Positions 8,231-16,581 are shown, counted from the first letter of the stretch. The stretch: DNA of 64,000 bases from Paenibacillus glacialis (GCF_001637205.1 NZ_LVJH01000029.1:124001-188000); one strand, 5' to 3'. Program-made: numbers and translations. Notes: generated by a model from the letters alone, not told the origin.

Positions 8231-10318
8231 TTAAATAACTCCACTAGGTAACGGCGCACTGTGATTGATTGCAGCGACTTTTGCTGACTCAGATGCAGAG
8301 GGATTTGCTAAAGTGTTCCCTTGTTGCAGTTGATACAACTGGAAGTACCTACCGCCAATCTCCATGAGTTCATCATGACTGCCGCGTTCAACGATCTCAC
8401 CATGATGCAATACCAGTATTTGATCTGCACTTCGGATCGTAGAGAGGCGATGAGCAATAATGAATGTTGTACGACCTTTCTTTAGAACCTCAAGGGCCGA
8501 TTGAATGAGACTTTCCGTCTCTGTATCAATGTTGGCAGTAGCTTCATCGAGAATAAGGATTGCTGGATCATAAGCTAGCGCTCGTGCAAATGAGATGAGT
8601 TGGCGTTGACCTGCGGACAACGTACTACCTTTCTCTACAACCGGTTCATCAAAACCTTTAGGTAAGTGAGCAAGAATTCGCTCAGCACCTACATCGCATA
8701 AAGCTTTCTCAATTTGTTCACGCGTGATTGTCTCGTTCCCAAGATTGACATTGGATGCCACAGTACCGGTGAAGAGATACGGATCCTGTAACACAATCCC
8801 CATATGATGACGTAACCATTGTTTAGGGATATCCGACACTTCTTGACCATCGATTGTGATCGAACCCTTCTGAGGATCATAAAAGCGAAACAACAGATTG
8901 ATGATGGAACTCTTACCTGAGCCGGTGTGACCAACCAACGCAACCGTCTGACCTTGTTTAGCTTCAAAGGAGATGTTTTTAAGTACATAGTCTTTTTTAT
9001 AAGCAAAAGATACATCTTTAAATTCCACATTTCCTTTGTAGCGAGGCATTTGGCCATCGGTAACTTCTTCGCCTGTTTCATCCATTAATTCAAAAACTCT
9101 TCCTGCAGACACCATGGAGGAATCAAGCGCAGCAAGTTGGTTCACCATACCCGTGATGGGGTGAAAGAGTCGACCGAGTACATCGACGAATGCATATAAT
9201 ACCCCAAGTGATACAGCATTCGAACCCGTTATTGAACCATATCCAAAATAAGCTAACAGGACAGCAAATGAAAAATTACGTAACACATTGACCAGATTAT
9301 GAGAAGTCCATGAATTAAGGTTAAGCATTTTATTTTGATATTTCATATAATCTTGATTTAAGGCTTCAAATTCATCATTGGTTTGTTGCTGACGTCGAAA
9401 TACACGAATAATAGACATCCCTTGAATAGATTCATTAATGATGGCGTTAATCTCACTAAGACGAGACCGAATGATCGTATTAAATCTTGTAGCGAATTTC
9501 CGATACAGAATAATCCAGACGATTAATATCGGTACAATGAACAGGCATACAAGTCCAAGACGTACATCAAGTAGGAATAGTGCGACATAAATAGCTGATA
9601 TATAGACGATACCTGTGCTGAAGTTGGCAAGGACAGCGACGAACAAGTCTTTTACAGCCTCTGTATCATTCGTGATCCGTGAGACCACTTTACCTGCGGG
9701 TAAGTTATCAAAGAAGTTAACAGGTAGACGTTGAATATGAGCGTAAACGTCTGTACGTAATTTCTGAATAACTTTATTAGCAGATGATTGTAGCCAGTAG
9801 GTTTTTCCGAATTCAGTGAATATCGTGACGAGCAGCAAGAGGAGATATACGCCTACGAGCTTCATAATACCTGGAATTTCCGGTTTGTAGAAATCGAATA
9901 TCTGATCAACGCTCAATGCCTTGACAGGATAAATGTTCTGAACAGACCCGTTAGTGATTGTCATTTGACCATTAACAACGACTCTCTTTCCAGAAGCTTC
10001 TTCAACCGCTTGATTTATGAAGTAGAAGTTCTTCCCTTTTTGAAGAATACGAACTTCTTGACCCTTAATCTCGTTCTCAGCGAATCGATCGCCACGTTTG
10101 AAATATTTATCTTCATAGGCTACAGCGCCTACTGAAGTAGGTGAATCTGTCTCAAAGAAAGGCTTCTCAATGCCTAGCATATGGTCATCAATCATTGCCT
10201 TAGCTATAAAAGGACCTCCAAGTTCGGCAGCCACACCTAAGCATAATGTAATGATGGCGGCAATGAATGTGATTTTAGCCGTTAGTGCATATTGGAATAA
10301 GCGTTTTCCTACGTTCAA
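8231..10318 (-). CDS. bmrD: Heterodimeric multidrug ABC exporter subunit, BmrD (YheH) type
   Basis: 695 residues: six membrane segments followed by an ATPase. As in BmrD, an extra extracellular-type insertion (~residues 45-150) separates the first two membrane segments. Walker A is GHTGSGKSS, Walker B ends LILDEA with the catalytic glutamate, and the signature is the unusual LSAGQ rather than LSGGQ. The partner gene has the complementary changes, the known asymmetric arrangement of BmrCD, which exports drugs across the membrane. The start is a TTG one base after the bmrC stop, behind SD GGAGGTG, so the two are co-translated. Confidence 0.9.
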   Translation of the reverse strand: MNVGKRLFQYALTAKITFIAAIITLCLGVAAELGGPFIAKAMIDDHMLGIEKPFFETDSPTSVGAVAYEDKYFKRGDRFAENEIKGQEVRILQKGKNFYFINQAVEEASGKRVVVNGQMTITNGSVQNIYPVKALSVDQIFDFYKPEIPGIMKLVGVYLLLLLVTIFTEFGKTYWLQSSANKVIQKLRTDVYAHIQRLPVNFFDNLPAGKVVSRITNDTEAVKDLFVAVLANFSTGIVYISAIYVALFLLDVRLGLVCLFIVPILIVWIILYRKFATRFNTIIRSRLSEINAIINESIQGMSIIRVFRRQQQTNDEFEALNQDYMKYQNKMLNLNSWTSHNLVNVLRNFSFAVLLAYFGYGSITGSNAVSLGVLYAFVDVLGRLFHPITGMVNQLAALDSSMVSAGRVFELMDETGEEVTDGQMPRYKGNVEFKDVSFAYKKDYVLKNISFEAKQGQTVALVGHTGSGKSSIINLLFRFYDPQKGSITIDGQEVSDIPKQWLRHHMGIVLQDPYLFTGTVASNVNLGNETITREQIEKALCDVGAERILAHLPKGFDEPVVEKGSTLSAGQRQLISFARALAYDPAILILDEATANIDTETESLIQSALEVLKKGRTTFIIAHRLSTIRSADQILVLHHGEIVERGSHDELMEIGGRYFQLYQLQQGNTLANPSASESAKVAAINHSAPLPSGVI

Positions 10319-12076
10319 TTAAGACACCTCCTCTGTGGTGAGTTTATTCTCCACTTGTTGACGTTCATATTGTTCTAGATACCAACCGCCGTGAGCGATC
10401 AGCTCTTCGTGTGTACCTTCCTCAATGATACTTCCGTCCTCAAGAACAACAATCCAGTCGGCATGTTCCACAGCAGATAAGCGGTGGGTGGATATAAGTG
10501 TTGTTTTACCAGCACGTTTGAGTCGGATGTTCTCTATAATGCGTGCCTCGGTTCTTGCATCGACTGCGGATAATGCATCATCCAAAATGAGAATCTCAGG
10601 ATTTCCAATGAATGCTCTTGCTAAAGCAACACGTTGTTTCTGACCACCTGATAGGGCAACACCTTTTTCACCGACAAGGGTATCCAGTCCATCGGAAAGT
10701 GTTATAAGGTCTTTATCAAATGCGGCAGTAGCAATGGCATTCATAATGACATCATCACTAGCGTCTCTTAACCCATATTGAATATTCTGACGCACAGTCT
10801 TGGAGAACAATATTTGTTCTTGTGGAACATATCCAATCCATCCATGAAGTTGGTCCTTAGCGATATCATCAATGGATACACTCGAGATGAATAGGTCGCC
10901 ACTTCCCGTTGGATATTCATGTAGGAGTTGCTTAAGCAAGGTGGATTTACCACTACCTGTGCGGCCAACTACGCCAAGCGTTTGCCCTTTTTGAAGTGTT
11001 AATTGAATATTCTTTAGATTATCAACGGTTGACGTAGGATAACGGAATGTAACGTTGCGTAACTCAATACGATCTGGATCTTGAACAACCGTAGGATGAG
11101 CAACATCTTCAATATCTGGAACAACGTTCAATATTTCATCAACACGATCGAGTGAGGCACTACCACGTTGCATAATATTAATGAGCTCTCCGATGGCAAA
11201 CATAGGCCAGATCATCATCCCAAGGTACATATTAAAAGATACGAGATCCCCAAGGGTAATTTGATTCTTGAACACAAGGTAAATACCAAAGGTAAGTCCA
11301 ATGACATAACTTAGTCCTACACAAAGACGAATAGTTGGCTCGAAATAGGCATCAACTTTAGCTACATTCATATTTTTGCGATACACATCATCGGTTATCG
11401 TCTGAAAACGTTGTTGATCTGATCTTTCTTGGACATAAGCGCGAATAACACGCACACCGGCCACAGATTCAAGTACTTGGTCATTCATATCGCCAAAGGC
11501 ATCTTGTGCTAAGGTATAACGCTCGTGAATGATCTTTCCATAAATTTTCATCGCAATCGCGATAAAGGGTAGAGGAATAATGGCTGCTAACGTTAACTTC
11601 CAGCTGATGATAAATCCCATAGCAAGAAGAATACTGAGCAAATAAATCGTTGAATCGGTCATGACTAAAATCCCAAAACCTGCTGTTGCAGAGACAGACC
11701 GAAGGTCATTGGTCGCTCTAGCCATTAAATCACCCGTACGATTTCGCTCGAAGAAAGGAGGAGTCATGCTAAGTAAATGATTCATATACCGTGAACGAAG
11801 CATTCGTTCGATAAGGTTGGCGCCTCCAAATAATCTGTGCATCCATATGTAAGTGAGGATGTAAATAACAACGAGAAGGACGACAATCGAAACGATATAA
11901 CGAATGAGTGAAGGGCCAGTAATCGTGCCCGTAACAATGTCATCAATCGCATTTCCTAATAAACGTGGAGGTAACAGTTCGCCTACTCCACATAAGATCA
12001 GCATGATCATACCGATGACATAACGCTTTTTTTCTTGATGGAAAAACCATCCTAACTTTTTTAAAACAGAAAACAA
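10319..12076 (-). CDS. bmrC: Heterodimeric multidrug ABC exporter subunit, BmrC (YheI) type
   Basis: 585 residues, the length I know for B. subtilis BmrC. The chosen TTG start at 12076 gives MFSVLKKLGWFF, which agrees with BmrC as I remember it, and has SD GAGGAAGTGA upstream; the open frame extends to a GTG at 12085 that sits on the SD itself. Six membrane segments precede the ATPase with Walker A GRTGSGKST, signature LSGGQ, and Walker B ending LILDDA, where aspartate replaces the catalytic glutamate. It forms one degenerate ATP site with the LSAGQ of its partner. A leader peptide and attenuator lie upstream. Confidence 0.9.
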   Translation of the reverse strand: MFSVLKKLGWFFHQEKKRYVIGMIMLILCGVGELLPPRLLGNAIDDIVTGTITGPSLIRYIVSIVVLLVVIYILTYIWMHRLFGGANLIERMLRSRYMNHLLSMTPPFFERNRTGDLMARATNDLRSVSATAGFGILVMTDSTIYLLSILLAMGFIISWKLTLAAIIPLPFIAIAMKIYGKIIHERYTLAQDAFGDMNDQVLESVAGVRVIRAYVQERSDQQRFQTITDDVYRKNMNVAKVDAYFEPTIRLCVGLSYVIGLTFGIYLVFKNQITLGDLVSFNMYLGMMIWPMFAIGELINIMQRGSASLDRVDEILNVVPDIEDVAHPTVVQDPDRIELRNVTFRYPTSTVDNLKNIQLTLQKGQTLGVVGRTGSGKSTLLKQLLHEYPTGSGDLFISSVSIDDIAKDQLHGWIGYVPQEQILFSKTVRQNIQYGLRDASDDVIMNAIATAAFDKDLITLSDGLDTLVGEKGVALSGGQKQRVALARAFIGNPEILILDDALSAVDARTEARIIENIRLKRAGKTTLISTHRLSAVEHADWIVVLEDGSIIEEGTHEELIAHGGWYLEQYERQQVENKLTTEEVS

Positions 12077-12137
12077 AACAATCACTTCCTCTCAAGTTGA
12101 AACTGCTGATGGATTCATTACCCAAAGCTAGAACATC

Positions 12138-12175
12138 AAAAAAGACACACCATCCGTGAACGGAAGATATGTCTT
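12138..12175 (-). terminator. Attenuator terminator upstream of bmrC
   Basis: On the minus strand a 15-bp stem (12161-12175 with 12142-12156, several G-U pairs, loop TTCA) is followed by a T run. It lies between the leader frame and the exporter genes, so transcription must read through it to express bmrCD. Confidence 0.8.
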
Positions 12176-12197
12176 GAAAATGCTAACTTATCATGCG

Positions 12198-12221
12198 TAC
12201 GGTTGTTGTGAAGCAACCGTA
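12198..12221 (-). promoter_or_regulatory. Upstream hairpin of the bmrC attenuator
   Basis: Perfect 8-bp arms TACGGTTG/CAACCGTA with an 8-base loop, between the leader stop codons and the terminator. It is a candidate pause or anti-terminator partner in ribosome-mediated attenuation. Confidence 0.55.
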
Positions 12222-12274
12222 GCTAAAAATTGGATATTCAATTCGAAAATCTTAAGAAACATATAAGACTTGGG

Positions 12275-12379
12275 TTAGAATGAATTCACCAGCAGGGTTA
12301 CTCCAGTATTCAGTTGTAGGTTTTGTTGAGGTTGAAGATGCTGTAGAAGCATAAATCCTCTGAACTTTGTATTGAACAC
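12275..12379 (-). CDS. Candidate leader peptide (BmrB-like role), 34 aa
   Basis: A GTG at 12379 sits four bases after SD AAAGGGTGAG and opens a 34-codon frame ending at 12275, just before the two hairpins of the attenuator. In B. subtilis bmrCD is controlled by translation of a short upstream leader (BmrB), and the layout here is the same. A second frame without a usual start codon (12377-12252, 41 codons) overlaps it and reads more like a real peptide, containing TEYWSNPAGEF and ending LTQVLYVS. Which frame is translated is unclear; a rare start or a frameshift is possible. Confidence 0.45.
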   Translation of the reverse strand: MFNTKFRGFMLLQHLQPQQNLQLNTGVTLLVNSF

Positions 12380-12594
12380 TTTACTCACCCTTTCTTTAGC
12401 AAATTTTGTGAATCTCGTATGGCAAAATATTATCACCATGTTAACAAAGTTGTCAATTTATATTTTTAGGAGCTTGTATGTTCCTATTCCCGATAATCAT
12501 AAGACAATTGACTCTGTATGTATTTTTCGCGCATGTTCAGGTATGATAGAAAGACACATAAAAGGAATATAGATATGTAAAGGAGGTGAGATTC

Positions 12595-12891
12595 ATGAAT
12601 ATTCGAATGAGTTCGAACGCTGCTCGTTGGTATATTAGAGAACTACATTTAAACACAGGTGATTCTGTACGTTTTTTTCCACGTTATAGCTCTGGTGGAG
12701 GTTTACATCCAGGATTCTCACTCGGCATCTCTGTTGAAGAGCCAAGCAATGACATCTTATCTCAAGATGTTGAAGGCATTCGTTTTTTTCTAGAAGAACG
12801 GGATTTGTGGTATCTTAAGGGATATAATTTAGTCGTTGACTATGTCGAGTCGCATGATGATATTGATTATGTTTATGAAGAGATTAAATGA
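12595..12891 (+). CDS. HesB/YneR-like small protein, 3' end formed by prophage attL
   Basis: 98-residue member of the HesB-like (YneR) group related to A-type iron-sulfur carriers but without the usual three cysteines. Start ATG 12595 follows SD AAGGAGGTGA; an in-frame GTG at 12586 lies inside that SD. The last ~12 codons are within a 32-bp repeat also found at 22828-22859. At the far copy the frame would end EEIQA, whereas here it ends EEIK, so insertion of the prophage replaced the final codons and kept the protein intact. The original terminator now lies beyond attR at 22896-22929. Confidence 0.8.
   Translation: MNIRMSSNAARWYIRELHLNTGDSVRFFPRYSSGGGLHPGFSLGISVEEPSNDILSQDVEGIRFFLEERDLWYLKGYNLVVDYVESHDDIDYVYEEIK
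12854..12885 (+). repeat. attL core (32-bp direct repeat)
   Basis: Identical over 32 bases to 22828-22859 in the same orientation. This copy is inside the 3' end of the HesB/YneR-like gene, next to the integrase gene. The intervening 10 kb carries phage genes, so the pair is best read as the attachment-site duplication. Confidence 0.88.
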
Positions 12892-12922
12892 ATGAAAATC
12901 GCTGATATACCAGTGTCTATAA

Positions 12923-12950
12923 GGCTCCCAAGAGGGAGCCTCTTTGATTT
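12923..12950. terminator. Terminator between the HesB-like gene and integrase
   Basis: Perfect 7-bp arms GGCTCCC/GGGAGCC with loop AAGA (12923-12940), followed by a T-rich tract. It was brought in by the prophage end. Confidence 0.7.
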
Positions 12951-13683
12951 AAATCACATAAAAATCACATTCTCTGCTAAAATCGAAATTTAGAATGTCT
13001 GCAAAGTGGATTTTGACTTTTTCACGAGCATTCTTTTTCATTTTATCGGTGACATGAGTGTAGATTTTTAGAGTAGTCTTTACATCATCATGACCTACCC
13101 GTTCCATGATTGTTTTCAGATCTACTTCAGCTTCAGCGAGCATACTGATGTGTGTATGTCTAAAGATATGAGGAGTAGCTTTCTTTTTTATAGTTGTTTT
13201 CTTTAGAATTCGTTCCATCCTATTTGATATAGATTGCTGAATAAACGGATATCCATTATCGTGTGCAAATACAAAGTTTTTATCGTGGTAATCTGAGAAT
13301 GTTTCCTTATTTTTTTGCTTAGATGCTGCTTGGCTCTTTTTGTGATTTTCAAGTAACTTCATAACACTTTCATCTAAGTCGAAATCACGAATCGATGCTG
13401 TGGTTTTTGGTGGAGTCAACTCATATTTTCGCATATTATTATTGGGGTTATAAAGTGTTTTGGTGATCCGAACCATATTGGTTTCAAAAATTAAATCGGA
13501 CCATTTCCAAGCGCAGAGTTCTCCTGATCGCATTCCGCTGAAAGCAAGCGTGTAAAACATCTCAACGTCTTGAGGCAACCCATGTTCTTGTGCTGCAGAT
13601 AAAAACTCACTCAATTCTGATCTCTCTAGGTATCCTTCTTCTACGGTAGCATTCTCAATTTCTTCAACCGTGAGCATATTCAC
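12949..13683 (-). CDS. int: Prophage tyrosine integrase, N-terminally truncated
   Basis: The catalytic domain is complete: Arg in FSGMRSGELCAW (~51), a Lys region, HxxR as HIFRHTH (~172-178), and the active-site tyrosine in KIYTHVTDK (~208). Only 244 residues remain and the frame is closed upstream by a stop, so the arm-binding and core-binding N-terminal domains (about 130-150 residues in related integrases) are missing. It lies against attL and points toward it. Probably inactive for excision. Its last codons contain one copy of an 18-bp repeat also present near attR. Confidence 0.85.
   Translation of the reverse strand: MNMLTVEEIENATVEEGYLERSELSEFLSAAQEHGLPQDVEMFYTLAFSGMRSGELCAWKWSDLIFETNMVRITKTLYNPNNNMRKYELTPPKTTASIRDFDLDESVMKLLENHKKSQAASKQKNKETFSDYHDKNFVFAHDNGYPFIQQSISNRMERILKKTTIKKKATPHIFRHTHISMLAEAEVDLKTIMERVGHDDVKTTLKIYTHVTDKMKKNAREKVKIHFADILNFDFSRECDFYVI
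12960..12977 (+). repeat. 18-bp direct repeat near left prophage end
   Basis: AAAAATCACATTCTCTGC occurs here and at 22707-22724, same orientation, each about 75-105 bp inside an att core. Flanking bases are also similar. Candidate integrase arm-type sites. Confidence 0.5.
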
Positions 13684-13829
13684 AGGAATAATTGAAATAG
13701 ATATTGAATTGCAGAAGGACGAGCTTTAATCACTACTTGGCGGACCTCAGAAGACTTGTATCAAGCTCTAAACCGACTGGGATTTTCCCTTATTTTATCG
13801 GAATTTTGATCCATTTGGACAAAAATAAA

Positions 13830-13852
13830 AACGAGCCAATTTTTGGCCCGTT
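13830..13852 (-). terminator. Minus-strand terminator in prophage
   Basis: 10-bp arms with one mismatch (AACGGGCCAA/TTGGCTCGTT on the minus strand) followed by TTTTATTTTT. It would end a transcript coming from the small ORF at 13912-13986. Confidence 0.65.
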
Positions 13853-13911
13853 ATGTATGTTTATTTTATAAACACCTCAGGGACAAATTCTCTCCCCTTG
13901 GTGTGATCAGT

Positions 13912-13986
13912 TTAATGGTTTACTGACCACATGATAGTAATCTTCATACCCATGAATTTTGCGGCGAAAAAAAAGATTTTTTTCAT
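13912..13986 (-). CDS. Candidate 24-aa hydrophobic peptide
   Basis: A minus-strand ATG behind SD AGGAG opens a 24-codon frame beginning MKKIFFFAAKFMGMK and ending SVNH, followed by two hairpins and a T run. The peptide is basic at the start and hydrophobic after it. It could be a small membrane-active or regulatory phage peptide. I know no homologue; evidence is only the SD, composition and terminator. The rest of 13684-14070 holds no other gene that I can support. Confidence 0.35.
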   Translation of the reverse strand: MKKIFFFAAKFMGMKITIMWSVNH

Positions 13987-14039
13987 GTGAATTCTCCTAA
14001 CTTGATTTGTCTTCCATTAGTGAGTGTAACCATAATCTG

Positions 14040-14055
14040 AACATGTATACATGTT
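14040..14055. promoter_or_regulatory. 16-bp perfect palindrome, possible operator
   Basis: AACATGTATACATGTT is self-complementary and lies 20 bases upstream of the terminase reading frame, where a phage repressor operator could be. Confidence 0.35.
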
Positions 14056-14074
14056 TTTGTAGGTGAGGTGAAAT

Positions 14075-14665
14075 GTAAAGGCTAGAGAACGCAGTCCCGA
14101 AAGGGACAACGCTAAACAGATGTGGCTGGAGAGCAGCGGAACGATGAAGCTTAAAGACATCGCCGCTGCTCTTTCTGTTGGGGAGACACAGATCCGTAAA
14201 TGGAAGTCTCAAGACAAATGGACTGCTGAACTGAATAGTAACGTTACTAATGAATCGAAAGGTAACGTTACTAAACGAGGAGCACCTAAAGGTAACAAGA
14301 ACGCTGTGGGAAATCGCGGCGGCGCCCCTCCCGATAATAAACGAGCTGTTGGCAATAAGGGCGGTGACGGTGGTCCAGTAGGCAATAAGAAGGCTGTTAC
14401 TACTGGAGAGTATGAAACTATCTGGATGGACGCCTTGGAAGAGGATGAGCAGGACCTTATTGGGCTTATTGATACTGATCCGATCCAGCAAGCCGATGAA
14501 ATGATCTATCTGCTTACTATTCGGGAGCGACGTATGTTGCAGCGCATCCAACGGCTTATGAATGGATTAACCGAGAAACAGCGGCGGGTCCTAAATGAGC
14601 TCAAGGCGATCAAGGATGTCATGATGGTTCATGACGAGAAAACAGGTGTCTGGACCGCAGCTTAA
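14075..14665 (+). pseudogene. Phage terminase small subunit, decayed
   Basis: The protein begins in the usual way for PBSX-type small terminases: an Arg-rich start, then an HTH with LKDIAAALSVGETQIRKW and a Gly/Asn-rich linker (GAPKGNKNAVGNRGG). The natural start seems to be the GTA at 14075, four bases after SD GAGGTGA; a GTG there has probably mutated, leaving ATG 14120, which loses 15 residues. The C-terminus stops abruptly at HDEKTGVWTAA and runs out of frame into a KilAC fragment, which points to a deletion junction. No large terminase, portal or capsid gene remains nearby. Confidence 0.65.
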
Positions 14666-14906
14666 CAAGATATTGCATCAAGATAAAATTCAGTATAAGC
14701 AAAATGACCAATGGCTACTGTATAGCAAGTATCAAGATAGGGGCTTAACACAATCATATACTTTCGATTTCGAACACAGAGATGGAAGACTAGAGGCGAA
14801 GATGAACACAAGGTGGACGCAAGCTGGAAGGTTGTTCATTCATGAGTTGTTAAATAAGCGTGAGATTAAACCGAACATTGAAAAGCATTACGTCGATGTG
14901 AGGTAG
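14631..14906 (+). pseudogene. KilAC-type phage antirepressor C-terminal fragment
   Basis: About 90 residues matching the end of phage antirepressor KilAC domains: GPQLNKILHQDKIQYKQ, then WLLYSKYQDRGLTQSYTF and TRWTQAGRLFIHELL. Full antirepressors are ~250 residues with a Bro-N or Rha-type N-terminal domain, which is absent. The frame overlaps the end of the terminase remnant, so the two are likely joined by an internal deletion of the phage. Translation from the ATG at 14631 has no SD. Confidence 0.65.
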
Positions 14907-14918
14907 GAGGTAAGTAAA

Positions 14919-15008
14919 GTGTTTGATGTGAAAGCAGGGGATAGTGTAGGTAAAGAAAATAAAAATTCGCCTTCTCGTTTCTTGGCGGAATCGAAGGCGA
15001 ACCAGTAA
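14919..15008 (+). CDS. Possible 29-aa phage peptide
   Basis: GTG behind SD AGGAGG opens a 29-codon frame (starts MFDVKAGDSVG, ends AESKANQ). A 9-bp inverted repeat TTCGCCTTC/GAAGGCGAA (14966-14974 and 14993-15001) lies within it. No family recognised; weak evidence. Confidence 0.25.
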   Translation: MFDVKAGDSVGKENKNSPSRFLAESKANQ

Positions 15009-15105
15009 ATAACACAGGCAATACCCTGATACGCATCATTATAACCGATAACTGCTAGATTTAAAAGTGGTGTGTAAAGGGGGTTGCTTCAAGGGAGCGA
15101 TAAAG

Positions 15106-15273
15106 GTGGATGCGATCCAACGGGACGAGGATAAGCAATTTTTATATGATGTATGGAAAATGTTTGGTAATTCATCTGAAAAAGAACTTAGAGAAATGCA
15201 TGAGCATGTTAGTTGTCTTGGTAATGAATCGGGAAATTGGTTTCAAGGGTTAATTCAAACCTTTTTAAAGTGA
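15106..15273 (+). CDS. Small phage hypothetical protein
   Basis: 55 residues from GTG 15106 (SD AAGGGAG); the open frame goes back to a GTG at 15067 without an SD. Acidic and helical, with no motif that I recognise. A weak terminator (AAGAGC/GCTCTT, 15299-15320) follows. Confidence 0.4.
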   Translation: MDAIQRDEDKQFLYDVWKMFGNSSEKELREMHEHVSCLGNESGNWFQGLIQTFLK

Positions 15274-15348
15274 GTCGCACATTAAATACTCATCAATCAA
15301 GAGCTCCTAACCGGGCTCTTTTATTATGTCTGGAAGGAGGTGAATAGT

Positions 15349-15567
15349 TTGACGAAACTCACGAAAATCGACGTATCGATTGATCTTGGGCAACCGGTTC
15401 AAGAGATAACAGATATCATTTCACTTGTTATAAATGCACATCCAGGACAGCAGTTAAGTATTCTACAGGCACTCGATCAGCACATCAGTGATGCGATGGC
15501 AGCGCTAGAGAAAGCTCAGGCGGAGCAGATCAAAGATAATATATATGGAACAGTTCCTACTCCATAG
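15349..15567 (+). CDS. Small phage hypothetical protein (72 aa)
   Basis: TTG start at 15349 chosen because it lies five bases after a full SD (AAGGAGGTGA); the upstream GTG at 15340 is inside the SD. The sequence contains VSIDLGQPVQEITDI and an amphipathic helix rich in Ala, Glu and Gln. Similar short proteins are found near lysis modules of Paenibacillus phages, but the function is not known to me. Confidence 0.5.
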   Translation: MTKLTKIDVSIDLGQPVQEITDIISLVINAHPGQQLSILQALDQHISDAMAALEKAQAEQIKDNIYGTVPTP

Positions 15568-15657
15568 GATATATTCTTTCAACTCAAATAGGAGGACATT
15601 AAGTCACTCTTATTGAATTACACTTCAAATCTAATGGTATAGGAGTGTTGAAAACAA

Positions 15658-16182
15658 ATGCAGGATGAAGATGCAACAAAGGATGACGGTTTCCGGTTAA
15701 GAAGACTTGAATACAATCGGTATGCCCTTGAAAAGGTATACCAAAGATTACAAAATGCAGTCGATTCAAATCACGAACAAGAAATATATACTGCATTAGG
15801 GGAAACACTTTTGTGGATCATGACAACAGATGAATGGCATCTTAGTCACGATCCGATATATAAAGAAAGAAGAGATCTAGATGAAAAAGGTCAATTGCTA
15901 TTAGGATTGAAACACGCTTACAATTCAATGAAACATAATATGTACTTTATAAAAATTCATAATAAAATGGGAGGCGCTAAATTTCCTATCTCATTTCCTA
16001 TTAAAATACCGGTCATCACAGTTCACTGGATGATCGCAGATGAATTAATGCTAGGGAACAAGGGGAAGCTTGGAGAAAATTATGAGAATTATAAGAGATA
16101 TATTGAAGAGAAAGAAGTATTATGTACCTTTGAATTGGCAATGGAATTCTTAAATGAAGAATATATAAAAATAGTTAAGTAG
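15658..16182 (+). CDS. Unknown prophage cargo protein (174 aa)
   Basis: 174 residues, charged N-terminus with a coiled-coil-like stretch (~10-45), then a compact domain with LKHAYNSMKHNMYFIKIHNK near residues 84-103. Codon use is AT-rich compared with the lysis genes. The SD is modest (AGGAGTG) and distant. It sits between phage genes and is not a known structural protein, so it may be an accessory (moron) gene. No function can be assigned. Confidence 0.55.
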   Translation: MQDEDATKDDGFRLRRLEYNRYALEKVYQRLQNAVDSNHEQEIYTALGETLLWIMTTDEWHLSHDPIYKERRDLDEKGQLLLGLKHAYNSMKHNMYFIKIHNKMGGAKFPISFPIKIPVITVHWMIADELMLGNKGKLGENYENYKRYIEEKEVLCTFELAMEFLNEEYIKIVK

Positions 16183-16266
16183 TCGATATAAGGCGTGTAT
16201 TAGCTCAAACGATGAGCTTTATGGTGCCAACGCAGCACCAACAGCACCCAATAAGGTGTATTTTTT

Positions 16267-16298
16267 ATGCCCTCATAACCATGGGGGCTATTTTTATT
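16267..16298 (+). terminator. Terminator before lysis cassette
   Basis: Stem GCCC-T-CAT/ATG-G-GGGC (16269-16287) with loop AACC, then TATTTTTATTT. Confidence 0.55.
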
Positions 16299-16319
16299 TA
16301 GAAGATGGGGGAACAGGGG

Positions 16320-16529
16320 ATGGATGTAGATGTGCTCAAGTACTTTTTAACACAAGGTCCTTTTGCCTTACTATTTGTTTGGCTACTAATTTATGTGATG
16401 CGTGCAAACAGAGAGCGTGAGGGACGATTGCAGGATCTATTAGATAAATTCAGTGACAAATATGATGTTATTATTGGGGAGCTTCGAGGCATTAAGGAAC
16501 GCTTTCCACGGCACAATGAGGACAGGTAA
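16320..16529 (+). CDS. BhlA/UviB-type holin-like protein
   Basis: 69 residues from ATG 16320. The N-terminus (MDVDVLKYFLTQGPFALLF) begins as BhlA/UviB holins do, followed by one membrane helix (~12-32) and a charged coiled-coil tail ending IKERFPR. The open frame extends to ATG 16305. Holins of this group make membrane lesions for release of endolysin or bacteriocin. It precedes the endolysin gene, as expected for a lysis cassette. Confidence 0.8.
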   Translation: MDVDVLKYFLTQGPFALLFVWLLIYVMRANREREGRLQDLLDKFSDKYDVIIGELRGIKERFPRHNEDR

Positions 16530-16581
16530 GATACATGAAACGATTTTTTTGCTTAGTAATCAAATTGAAGGAGTGAGTAGT

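Noticed and set aside
13684..13760. Minus-strand continuation of the integrase by a simple frameshift
   Set aside because: I read the three frames; stops close each of them and none shows integrase-like N-terminal sequence.
14287..14420. Gly/Asn-rich repeats as a possible collagen-like or CRISPR-like repeat array
   Set aside because: The repeats are short and irregular and form the normal linker of small terminase proteins; there are no spacers.
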